Shown here: positions 14,733 through 22,228 of the stretch, one piece after another
How the letters are laid out: each line of letters opens with the position of its first letter
Numbering within the stretch: the stretch's first letter is position 1
Source: an uncultured Clostridia bacterium
GTDB taxonomy: Bacteria > Bacillota > Clostridia > UBA1381
Direction: 5' to 3'
Assembly: GCA_934476675.1 (NCBI GenBank)
Contig: CAKSOE010000042.1
Span: forward strand, 1 to 22,455
Length of the DNA stretch: 22,455 bases
Translations under genes and position numbers: made by a program
Notes under the pieces: generated by a model
Seen by the model: the letters and a program-made list of their open reading frames with translations, nothing else
The model's database searches: none
What the model was told of the DNA's origin: nothing

Positions 14733-15870
14733 AAAAATGACCACTCCGATTGTATCTGTTGGCGCAGATACGGAGCAGTCACTAAACGTATGTAATGATA
14801 GTATAACCGATTTTAATGAGGATGGCAAGAGCTTAGATGATTATTTTGAGAAAATGCAAAAAGAATTTTCAAAGCAAATGAGTCCGTCATATCTTAAAAC
14901 AGTTTCGATGAGCGAGTTGTATGATACGGCTTTTTATGTTCAAACACCGTTGATAGACGGTTTGCTACAAAGGGGTACTTATATTTTTGCAGGAGCTCCG
15001 AAACTTGGCAAAAGTTTTCTTATGGCACAGCTTGCTTACCATATCAGCACAGGCACACCGCTTTGAAATTTTGATGTAAAAAAAGGAACTGTCCTATACA
15101 TTGCTCTCGAAGACGACTACCACAGATTGCAGGAAAGATTGTACCGAATGTTCGGAACGGAAAGTGCGGATAATTTGTACTTTTCTGTTTCGGCAGGTCA
15201 ACTTGGAAATGGACTTGACGAACAGCTTACAAGATTTATGACCGAACACATCGATACAAAATTGATTATCATAGACACACTTCAAAAGGTGCGTGAAATG
15301 GGCGGGGACAATTACAGCTACGCAAATGATTATGAGATTATCACGAGACTTAAAAAGTTTGCAGACAGTTACGGAATATGTTTGCTACTTGTTCACCATA
15401 CACGCAAGCAAAACTCTGATGATAAGTTTGATATGATTTCGGGTACAAACGGATTGCTTGGTGCCGCCGACGGTGGCTTTATTTTACGGAAAGAAAAACG
15501 AACAAGCAATTCGGCAACGCTTGAAGTTTCAGGCAGAGACCAGCCCGATCAAAAGATTTATCTCAATCGCAATCCTGAAAGCCTTGTGTGGGAACTTGAG
15601 AGAACCGAAACGGAACTTTGGAAGTTGCCGCCTGAACCATTGCTTGAAAATATCGCCGCCAAAATCACAAATGAAAATCCCGAATGGTATGGCAGCCCGA
15701 CGGAACTTGTTGAATTTTTCGGCGTTGATATGAAAGCAAACGCACTGACTATGAAGTTGAATATCAACGCAGGGCGTTTGTTTAACGAGTATGGAATAAA
15801 TTATCAAAATAAACGCTGTCACGATGGGCGTAAAGTTAGCTTGAATTATGAGCAGCGTGACGATGTGTGA
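14722..15870 (+). pseudogene. RepA-like hexameric ATPase/helicase, interrupted by TGA at 15064-15066
   Basis: One frame of about 382 codons is broken by TGA at codon 115, where element 1 has TGG (tryptophan, in T-P-L-W-D). Walker A (GAPKLGKS) precedes the stop. Walker B (I-I-I-D-T-L-Q), H-H-T-R-K-Q and G-T-N-G-L-L-G-A-A-D follow it in good order. ATG 14722 has AAAGGAG 9 nt upstream, matching element 1. The site differs from the element 1 lesion, so the two losses are independent. The preserved downstream frame says the event is recent, or that some read-through occurs. Confidence 0.85.
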
Positions 15871-15932
15871 CGGTTGTGTCGCTGTTTTATGCGGTGGCAA
15901 AATCACCGTCACTATCGACACATACCGACACA
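15864..15932 (+). repeat. Iteron-like CGACACA repeats of element 2
   Basis: TTGTGTCG (15874-15881), with a degenerate TGTGTGACG before it, faces two inverted CGACACA copies (15916-15922, 15926-15932). The layout mirrors the GGTGTCAA array of element 1 at the same location, with a changed motif. Confidence 0.5.
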
Positions 15933-16080
15933 GATAAAGTTTAGCGGAGTGTGCAGAGAGTGCCTTTTCAAAGGCGGCTCTTTGCCCCTCGGAGAGCGCA
16001 AAACCTGCTTGCGGGTTGCATTTTTGATAGCTCCGCTGTCAAAAGTGCTTTTGCGTTACTCTTGGCAAGAGTAACAGAAC
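15933..16080 (+). other. Probable oriT / structured region of element 2
   Basis: It shares with element 1 the TAAAGTTT and GTGCAG stretch, CCCCTCGGAGAGCGCAAAA, and three hairpins: GCCTTT/AAAGGC (15962-15975), AACCTGC/GCGGGTT near 16010, and GTTACTCTT/AAGAGTAAC (16055-16075). Stem differences from element 1 are compensated on the opposite arm. A nick site is not demonstrated. Confidence 0.65.
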
Positions 16081-16118
16081 CGAGGACGAGCAAGTTTATG
16101 AGATTGGAGGTGTAACTT

Positions 16119-17297
16119 ATGCAAAGAACGATAAGCGCAATGGTGGGTAAAGGCTCGGTAAATCATAACAGTTGCAAGTTTAAGGCTGAAAATGTTGACG
16201 GTGAGCGTAGTCATCTTAACATTGATTATTGCAACGAGCCGATAAAGAAAATCTATCACGAATTGTTTGATGAAGCGCTAAAAAGATACAACGAAAAGCA
16301 GACAAGAGCCGACCGCAGAATAGAAAACTATTATGAAAAAATCAGAAATTCAAAGCAGGAAAAACCGTTTCACGAACTGATTTTGCAGATTGGTGATAAG
16401 GAAAATATGAGTGCCGAAAGCGAAAACGGATAGCTTGCACGGCAGATTTTAGATGAGTATTATCGTGGATTTCAAGAGCGAAATCCTAACCTAAAAGTGT
16501 TCTCTGCTCATCTGCATATGGACGAGGCAACGCCACATTTGCACATTGATTTTGTTCCGTTCACAACCGGCAGCAAGCGTGGACTTGATACGAGAGTAAG
16601 CCTGAAACAAGCGTTAGCCGCACAAGGCTTCAAAGGCGGAACCCGTGGAGATACCGAGTGGAATCAATGGGTAAGCGCAGAAAAATCCGCCTTAGCGTTT
16701 GTTATGGAACGCCACGGGATTGAATGGGAACATAAAGAAACTCACGAAAAACACCTCTCTGTTCTTGACTACAAAAAACAGGAACGAAAGAAAGAAGCGG
16801 CTCAGTTAGGCGATGAAATCAGCAGGCAGGAAGATAAATTTGAGCTTGTAAAATCTCGGATAAACAATATGCTTGACTGTGAAAAGTCTCTTGATAATGT
16901 AGTAAAAAACTTTGATAAAGATCCGCAGTATCAACTCCCTGATCCTCCTGCTTTAATGAGCGCAAAGACATACAAAACGAAAATTGCACAGCCTGTAATC
17001 AACGCATTGAGAGAACTGGTACAGGGGGTAATCATCAAATATTTTGAAATGAAGAACACTTTGGAGCAATGGCGGCAGGCAAATCAAAGTCTGTATCACG
17101 ATAACAACAGACTGTCGGAAAAGGCAAAGAACTTGGAAAATATCAACGCTAAACAAAAGGCGGAACTGCAAGATTATAAGCTGCTCCGCAAGGTTTTCGG
17201 CAATAAACAGATTGATGATATGCTGAAACAGGCAAAGGAAATTACACAGTCTAAACAGCGTGAAAAACACTCGAAAAATAAAGATTATGAAAGGTAG
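16119..17297 (+). pseudogene. MobV relaxase, interrupted by TAG at 16431-16433
   Basis: The frame of about 392 codons stops at codon 105, where element 1 reads CAG (glutamine) in S-E-N-G-Q-L-A-R-Q. Motif I (H-N-S-C at 16-19, with cysteine in place of the usual arginine) lies before the stop; the metal motif H-L-H-M-D-E-A-T-P-H-L-H lies after it, so neither fragment holds the full active site. The C-terminal coiled coil and D-Y-K-L-L-R-K-V-F are preserved. GGAGG precedes ATG 16119. The element 1 relaxase could act on this element's similar oriT in trans. Confidence 0.87.
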
Positions 17298-17306
17298 GAA
17301 AACAAA

Positions 17307-17681
17307 ATGGCAAAGACAATTTTTGAAGAAATGGGCGGGACTTATGTACGGCAGGGAGATTATTATCTCCCTTGCCTCTCACTGTCCGAAGAAGAACAGA
17401 AGCCAGTGGGCATTTGGGGGCATAGGCACTTGCGTTATATCAAGGAACATAAAAGAGCTTTTTATGCTAATTTGCTGACTTCCTGCAAGCTAAACAGTTA
17501 CCTTGGCGATATTGATAAGCAGGCAGAGGAAATATTTTCCCGGCTGGTAAAACAACTGGCGGAAAAAGAAAATGTAACGGAAAAGCTCAAAGCTGAAAAC
17601 CAAATGCTGTGGGTGCAGAAGATGAACAATATCCGAAATTGTGCAACGGAGATTGTGAATACAGAAGTAATTTATGCGTAA
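17307..17681 (+). CDS. tnpV: TnpV-family protein of element 2
   Basis: The 124-aa protein has the same length as, and is closely similar to, the element 1 copy (M-A-K-T-I-F-E-E-M-G-G-T-Y-V-R-Q-G-D-Y). It begins 9 bp after the relaxase stop with AGGAAAAC upstream. It is intact although the relaxase before it is not. Its function is unknown. It marks the right edge of the shared backbone. Confidence 0.88.
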   Translation: MAKTIFEEMGGTYVRQGDYYLPCLSLSEEEQKPVGIWGHRHLRYIKEHKRAFYANLLTSCKLNSYLGDIDKQAEEIFSRLVKQLAEKENVTEKLKAENQMLWVQKMNNIRNCATEIVNTEVIYA

Positions 17682-17686
17682 AAGTT

Positions 17687-17720
17687 TCGGGTGTAGCTAA
17701 ATAGTTGCACCCGATTGTTT
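17687..17720 (+). terminator. Terminator closing the element 2 mobilization operon
   Basis: TCGGGTG (17687-17693) pairs with CACCCGA (17708-17714), extended by a G-U pair, followed by TTGTTTT. It has the same place and role as the hairpin at 6209-6245. Confidence 0.7.
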
Positions 17721-17798
17721 TATGATTAGTGTTAACAATCGAGTAAATTACAGTTCGTGTTAGTAAAAAAAGAATTTCTAACGAAATCGTGAGATAAC

Positions 17799-17827
17799 TT
17801 GATTTTTACAACAAAATAAGCTATAAT
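17799..17827 (+). promoter_or_regulatory. Promoter of the Eco47II-type RM cargo
   Basis: TTGATT (17799-17804) and TATAAT (17822-17827) are 17 bp apart, about 52 bp before the methyltransferase start. Confidence 0.65.
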
Positions 17828-17879
17828 ATAACAAACCATTATTGTTTTTTAGACCATATTTATAGCGGAGGTATTAACG

Positions 17880-19106
17880 GTGGCTGTTTGTTATAATAAT
17901 CTTTGGAAGCTACTGATAGACAAAAATATGAATCGTACTGAATTGAAAGAAGCTGCCGGTATTAGCTTTAATGTGATGGCTCGAATGGGCAAAAATGAAA
18001 CAGTGTCATTTGAAAGTATAGAGAAAATATGTGCAGTTTTAAATTGTAATATTGGTGATGTAGTAGAGTTCGTTCAAGAGCCGACAGAGGTTGTTGAGAA
18101 AAAGCCAATGACAATTGAATTATTTGCAGGTGCTGGTGGACTTGCTTTAGGAATTGAAGAAGCTGGATTTGATACAATCGGCTTAATAGAATTCGATAAA
18201 GCTGCATCAGATACATTAAAATGCAATCGTCCGAATTGGAGAGTTATCAACGATGATATTGCCAATATTTCTTGTTTAGATTTGGAGGAGTATTTTAACA
18301 TAAAAAAAGGAGAGCTTGATTTATTATCAGGTGGTGCGCCTTGTCAAGCATTTTCCTATGCTGGAAAAAGATTAGGCTTGGAAGATGCACGAGGTACATT
18401 GTTTTATCATTACGCAAAATTTTTGGAACAGCTCCAGCCAAAAGTATTTTTGTTCGAAAATGTGCGAGGTTTGTTGACACACGATAAAGGGCGCACATAC
18501 AAAACAATTACAGATATTTTTGAGAGCGAAGGCTATACCATACAAAAACAAGTCTTAAATGCTTGGGATTACGGAGTTGCTCAAAAAAGAGAACGCTTAA
18601 TTACGATTGGAATTAGAAATGATTTAGTCCAAAAAATTAAGTTTGATTTTCCTGCTCCTCATAAGTATAAACCAGTACTGAGAGATATTCTTTTGGATTG
18701 TCCGCAAAGTGAAGGTTCACAATATTCCAATCATAAACGCAAAATATTTGAACTTGTTCCCCCGGGTGGTTATTGGAGAGATATTCCCGAAGATATTGCG
18801 AAAGAATATATGAAAAGCTGTTGGTATATGGAAGGCGGCAGAACGGGTATTTTAAGAAGATTGAGTTTAGATGAACCTTCACTTACTGTTCTAACTTCTC
18901 CAAGTCAAAAGCAGACTGATCGCTGTCACCCATTGGAGCCTCGTCCATTTACAATCCGAGAAAACGCAAGATGTCAGAGTTTTCCTGATGATTGGCAATT
19001 CTGTGGAAGTGTAGGACAGCAATATAAACAGGTAGGAAACGCTGTACCGGTTAATTTAGCGTATGAAATTGCAGTAAAAATAAGAGAAGCATTGGAGAGT
19101 TTATGA
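17880..19106 (+). CDS. C5-cytosine DNA methyltransferase with N-terminal HTH
   Basis: The 408-aa protein starts at GTG 17880, 8 nt after GGAGG. Residues 1-65 are a Cro/CI-type HTH (N-R-T-E-L-K-E-A-A-G-I-S-F-N-V, then I-C-A-V-L-N-C-N-I-G-D-V-V). From residue 78 comes a C5 methyltransferase: L-F-A-G-A-G-G-L at 81-88, catalytic G-G-A-P-C-Q with C155, F-E-N-V-R-G at 192-197, Q-K-R-E-R-L and a C-terminal G-N-A-V-P-V-N-L-A. The neighbouring Eco47II-family enzyme makes GGNCC the likely target. The HTH fusion may repress its own promoter and replace a separate control protein. The stop overlaps the endonuclease start by 4 bp. Confidence 0.93.
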   Translation: MAVCYNNLWKLLIDKNMNRTELKEAAGISFNVMARMGKNETVSFESIEKICAVLNCNIGDVVEFVQEPTEVVEKKPMTIELFAGAGGLALGIEEAGFDTIGLIEFDKAASDTLKCNRPNWRVINDDIANISCLDLEEYFNIKKGELDLLSGGAPCQAFSYAGKRLGLEDARGTLFYHYAKFLEQLQPKVFLFENVRGLLTHDKGRTYKTITDIFESEGYTIQKQVLNAWDYGVAQKRERLITIGIRNDLVQKIKFDFPAPHKYKPVLRDILLDCPQSEGSQYSNHKRKIFELVPPGGYWRDIPEDIAKEYMKSCWYMEGGRTGILRRLSLDEPSLTVLTSPSQKQTDRCHPLEPRPFTIRENARCQSFPDDWQFCGSVGQQYKQVGNAVPVNLAYEIAVKIREALESL

Positions 19107-19918
19107 TGTGGAATTTAACTTTTATAAGTGAAGAAGATTTTTCGAATCACGTCAAAGCAACGATTGAAAAATACGGAGAGAAGCTTGAATCATTTGATTT
19201 AAAGCGCTTCAATAAAAATATCATTGATCCGATTAAGTTGATTTTTGACAAGACAGTATATCAATCTTCTTGGGAAGAAATTGTAAGTAACGAAATTTTC
19301 CGTCAAAGGGACAAGTCTAACAACAACGATATTGGATATTTTCATCAGCGTATTTTCCAATACATTAAAAATTGTCACGTTCCGCCAAACGGTGAAGAAG
19401 GCGGTTGGGATGTAATTTATGAGAATGCTGACGGTATTCCTATTCCTGACGCAGGAAATGTACATACCGTTTATGTTGAAATGAAAAACAAACATAATAC
19501 AATGAATTCTGCTTCGGCGGGTAAAACCTTTATCAAAATGCAGAATCAGTTGCTAAATGACGATGACTGTGCTTGTTTTTTGGTAGAAGCGATCGCACAG
19601 CGATCTCAGAATATCAAATGGGAAACAACAGTTGATAAGAAAAAAGTTGGTCATAAACTTATTCGTAGAGTCAGTCTGGATCAATTCTACGCTTTAGTAA
19701 CAGGACAGGATGATGCTTTTTATCAGATGTGTATGGTATTGCCGTCCGTCATTGAAAAGGCGGTTAAAGAGTTAGAAGGTACGATTGTGCCACACGATAC
19801 GGTTATTGATGAGCTGAGAACTATGGCAAGCGAACAGAATGTTGAATCAGAAGATTTGGCAATTGCGATGGCAGCATATATGCTTGGGTTTGGAAGTTAT
19901 AAGGGGTTTACAAGATAA
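19103..19918 (+). CDS. Type II restriction endonuclease, Eco47II family
   Basis: The 271-aa protein has the family core G-G-W-D-V-I-Y at 100-106 and V-Y-V-E-M-K-N-K-H-N-T-M-N-S at 123-136, where D103, E126 and K128 form the PD-(D/E)XK site; K-M-Q-N-Q-L follows. Further on is S-Q-N-I-K-W as in relatives. Eco47II and Sau96I cut GGNCC; the exact specificity here is inferred. ATG 19103 overlaps the methyltransferase stop (ATGA), so restriction depends on translation of the protective gene first. An ATG at 19106 is an equally possible start. Confidence 0.87.
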   Translation: MMWNLTFISEEDFSNHVKATIEKYGEKLESFDLKRFNKNIIDPIKLIFDKTVYQSSWEEIVSNEIFRQRDKSNNNDIGYFHQRIFQYIKNCHVPPNGEEGGWDVIYENADGIPIPDAGNVHTVYVEMKNKHNTMNSASAGKTFIKMQNQLLNDDDCACFLVEAIAQRSQNIKWETTVDKKKVGHKLIRRVSLDQFYALVTGQDDAFYQMCMVLPSVIEKAVKELEGTIVPHDTVIDELRTMASEQNVESEDLAIAMAAYMLGFGSYKGFTR

Positions 19919-19957
19919 ATTCCAAATTTAAACGAACGAGGAGGATGAGCTTTTATA

Positions 19958-20836
19958 ATGCTATTCAATGTTTATTACTTGAACTTTTCAAAAGTATATG
20001 AAATAAAGATGATGTTAAGTAATGTTATTAAGACGGATGAAAGCATAGAAACTGGACAAGACGATACTATTGATGCAGCAATGCAAGCAAAAATGGGTAC
20101 AAAATTTTTGAAATTATTCAATGCTGAGGTCGGCTCGGATATTAAGTCGGGTTCAACAGATTCACAAAAGGTTCTTGAAAATTTCAAAGTAACTATGACT
20201 AAATCGCTTATTTTGAGCGAAGTTATGGACAAATGTAAATTTGTTACGGATTTCAGTAATCTTACAGAGGGTCAACTTGTTAGAATTGATAATGTATCGC
20301 TCTCTTTAGAAAACGAAACGGAATTGAGAACAGTCAAAATGTTTTCCAATGGTTCTTTCAAAGGTATGCGTTTGCCGGAAGCTGGTGGACTTGACATTAA
20401 CAATTTATTCAATTCGATGTTCAAGGATTATTCCTATAAACTAAAAGGCGAAATCAAGAATAGTAATGAAAAAGTACTAATAAAAATTCCACTTACATTT
20501 GAGAGCGAATTTGAGAATCTGTATAATGTGGATGATTTGTTTATCGGAAATGTCTCTTTGATCGGAATATACAAAGGAAAAACAAAAATTAACGGACTAA
20601 AAAATTCGTTTGAATTCTTTCAAGAGTTGGGTCAAGTTTCAAATTCTGATTCGGATAGTGAGGTTCATAATAGTCAATACATTGTACCTACTGTAGTTAA
20701 GTTGAAAAGTGAAAATGACGGTGTAGATTATAATTACATAGATCTTCTCGCAATTATACAGGTAATAAAATCAGAGGATACTGAAATTGATGACAAACCT
20801 CAAAAGGCAGCAAAACGAAAGAAGGCTACCGAATGA
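19958..20836 (+). CDS. Unrecognised 292-aa protein, first gene of a two-gene AAA+ operon
   Basis: I cannot assign a function. The N-terminus is hydrophobic and mixed (M-L-F-N-V-Y-Y-L-N-F-S-K-V-Y-E-I) but too short for a clear membrane helix. A middle stretch includes S-G-S-T-D-S-Q-K-V and G-Q-L-V-R-I-D-N-V-S-L-S-L. The C-terminus is a basic tail (K-A-A-K-R-K-K-A-T-E) after an acidic segment. The overall pattern faintly recalls the uncharacterised DUF6414-type proteins, from memory and unverified. A GAGGAGG site precedes ATG 19958 by about 13 nt. It follows the restriction gene by 39 bp and shares an ATGA overlap with the AAA+ gene, so the two are almost certainly made together. The region looks more A+T-rich than the backbone. 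Confidence 0.75.
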   Translation: MLFNVYYLNFSKVYEIKMMLSNVIKTDESIETGQDDTIDAAMQAKMGTKFLKLFNAEVGSDIKSGSTDSQKVLENFKVTMTKSLILSEVMDKCKFVTDFSNLTEGQLVRIDNVSLSLENETELRTVKMFSNGSFKGMRLPEAGGLDINNLFNSMFKDYSYKLKGEIKNSNEKVLIKIPLTFESEFENLYNVDDLFIGNVSLIGIYKGKTKINGLKNSFEFFQELGQVSNSDSDSEVHNSQYIVPTVVKLKSENDGVDYNYIDLLAIIQVIKSEDTEIDDKPQKAAKRKKATE

Positions 20837-21999
20837 GTAAATTATTTTTCTACACAAAAAATCAGTTCTTCAATTTTAAATCTGCTCAAACAACTGCGGG
20901 ATTTGAATTCTTGAGTATGTCTCAGCTGCTTTCATCTCAAAAAATTAACAATTTGGATGTGTATCAACAATATTATATTGATATTTCTTCTATGGTTGGT
21001 TTTGTAAAAGCGAACGACTCGCAACTGTTCAATTTTGAACAACTGTTTAATAGTTTTGGGGAGAATATTTCTTTCATTTGCGACAAAGCTTACGAGAAAG
21101 ATATAAAATATATTTTTCGATATATATTCGATGAGTTTTCAGATGTTGAAACTGAAAGCGATGAAATCACAGATGAAGTTCAAGAAATACCAGCGACAAA
21201 ATCTTCTTCCGTTAAAAAAATTACTGATTTAGATGACGCTGAGTTAGATTTATTCTTTTCAAATTTTGATGCAAGGTTATACGGTCACAAACGCTTTAAA
21301 GAAGAATTCAAAGAACTGGTCACTTCCTTCAGAGTATTTAATAAGTTAGGTGAACATAAAATACTATCGTTATTTTTAATGGGTGACTCTGGTGTAGGTA
21401 AAACTGAGGTTGCGAGAACGATTCATAAGGCACTTGGAAGTCAAGCAAAGTTAGCAAAAATCAATTTTGGAAACTACAGCAGCCACGATGCGCTTAACAG
21501 TTTGATCGGTAGTCCTTTAGGATATATTGGAAGTGACGGAGGCGAATTGCTGAAAAGAGTCAACGAATCTGATGTAGGCTTAATCTTAATAGATGAATTT
21601 GAGAAAGCTGATAATGCTGTATTCAATTACTTTTTGGATGTTCTTGAGAACGGTAAAATTGTAAATTCTCAAGCAGACGAGTATGATGTTAATGGTTATA
21701 TTATTGTGTTTACCTCAAATATTACTAAAGAGAATTTCAAAAGCAAAATATCTCCCGAATTAAGATCTCGTTTCGATTATAAAGGTGTTTTCAATCTGCT
21801 TACTGATGAAGATAAGAAAAAGTTTGTTCATTTTAGAGTGAATCAAATTATTACTAAGTATCGGGAGTTTGTTTCAGCAGACATACCAGATAGATTGCAC
21901 GATGTAATTGTTAGTGAGATAAATGTTTCCCAATTTAAAAATATGAGAGACTTAAACAAGAAGATAAAAGATACCTTTGTCACCCATATCAAATCTTGA
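20833..21999 (+). CDS. Clp/HSP100-like single-ring AAA+ ATPase
   Basis: The 388-aa protein has a unique N-terminal part (1-130) ending in an acidic linker (D-V-E-T-E-S-D-E-I-T-D-E at 104-115), then one AAA+ module like the second ring of ClpA/ClpB. Visible motifs are Walker A G-D-S-G-V-G-K-T at 184-191, pore loop G-S-P-L-G-Y-I-G-S-D-G-G at 226-237 (ClpB: GYVG), Walker B I-L-I-D-E-F-E at 251-257, sensor 1 T-S-N at 294-296, arginine residues in R-S-R-F-D at 311-315 and a sensor 2 arginine near 372. The aromatic pore residue suggests protein threading. No ClpP-docking IGF loop is evident, so it may remodel rather than degrade. Its partner is the preceding 292-aa protein, and it occupies the slot held by Thoeris in element 1. 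Confidence 0.85.
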   Translation: MSKLFFYTKNQFFNFKSAQTTAGFEFLSMSQLLSSQKINNLDVYQQYYIDISSMVGFVKANDSQLFNFEQLFNSFGENISFICDKAYEKDIKYIFRYIFDEFSDVETESDEITDEVQEIPATKSSSVKKITDLDDAELDLFFSNFDARLYGHKRFKEEFKELVTSFRVFNKLGEHKILSLFLMGDSGVGKTEVARTIHKALGSQAKLAKINFGNYSSHDALNSLIGSPLGYIGSDGGELLKRVNESDVGLILIDEFEKADNAVFNYFLDVLENGKIVNSQADEYDVNGYIIVFTSNITKENFKSKISPELRSRFDYKGVFNLLTDEDKKKFVHFRVNQIITKYREFVSADIPDRLHDVIVSEINVSQFKNMRDLNKKIKDTFVTHIKS

Positions 22000-22026
22000 T
22001 TTATTAAGAGGTTTATGTTATATTTG

Positions 22027-22048
22027 TGGCAACGAAATGGCAACAAAA
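22027..22048 (+). repeat. Right arm-type integrase sites of element 2
   Basis: TGGCAACGAAA (22027-22037) and TGGCAACAAAA (22038-22048) form an 11-bp tandem pair matching the left pair at 11291-11312 and ending 97 bp before the att core. The rest of 22000-22145 shows nothing else. Confidence 0.75.
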
Positions 22049-22145
22049 AATCAGATAGCGTATGCTTTACCGATAATACAAATAATGTAGATACTCTCTG
22101 CTAAATCTCATAAACAAATGTGTTTAAGATTGATTTACAGGGAGC

Positions 22146-22157
22146 GAGTGGGAATGA
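22146..22157 (+). repeat. att core copy 3 (right end of element 2)
   Basis: GAGTGGGAATGA differs from the other cores only by G for A at the eleventh base, still reading E-W-E-stop. It closes element 2. The change may mark the edge of the crossover, or a core contributed by a different element. Confidence 0.82.
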
Positions 22158-22167
22158 TTAACAAAAC

Positions 22168-22210
22168 CCCGAAAAGTCTGATTAATACTGACTTTTCGGG
22201 ATTGATTTTA
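22168..22210 (+). terminator. Terminator-like hairpin after att copy 3
   Basis: CCCGAAAAGTC (22168-22178) pairs perfectly with GACTTTTCGGG (22190-22200); a T-rich but broken tract (ATTGATTTTA) follows. It would stop transcription leaving element 2. Confidence 0.7.
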
Positions 22211-22228
22211 TATGCTATGTTACTGTTA

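Larger units (their letters stand above)
11233..22157 (+). mobile_element. Integrative mobilizable element 2 (sibling of element 1; cargo HNH, Eco47II-type RM, AAA+ two-gene system)
   Basis: It has the same backbone order, direction and end geometry as element 1, bounded by att cores 11221-11232 and 22146-22157. Arm sites lie 58 bp and 97 bp inside the ends, exactly as in element 1, but have a different sequence. The RepA-like ATPase, the relaxase and the HNH gene each carry one in-frame stop. Integrase, xis, regulator and right-slot cargo are open. With relaxase and ATPase both interrupted, it would need help in trans to transfer. Confidence 0.87.

Noticed and set aside
3644..16433. Stop-codon reassignment (TGA read as Trp, or TAA/TAG read as Gln) to explain the interrupted genes
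   Set aside because: All three stop codons are involved, and each also ends intact genes here: TGA ends the integrase at 14392, the C5 methyltransferase and both AAA+ operon genes; TAG ends the intact relaxase at 5820; TAA ends guaA. Single mutations, errors or local suppression are simpler.
247..22157. A self-transmissible conjugative element
   Set aside because: No VirB4, coupling protein or other type IV secretion gene is present; only relaxase, MobC-like and oriT-like parts are seen, so the elements are at most mobilizable.
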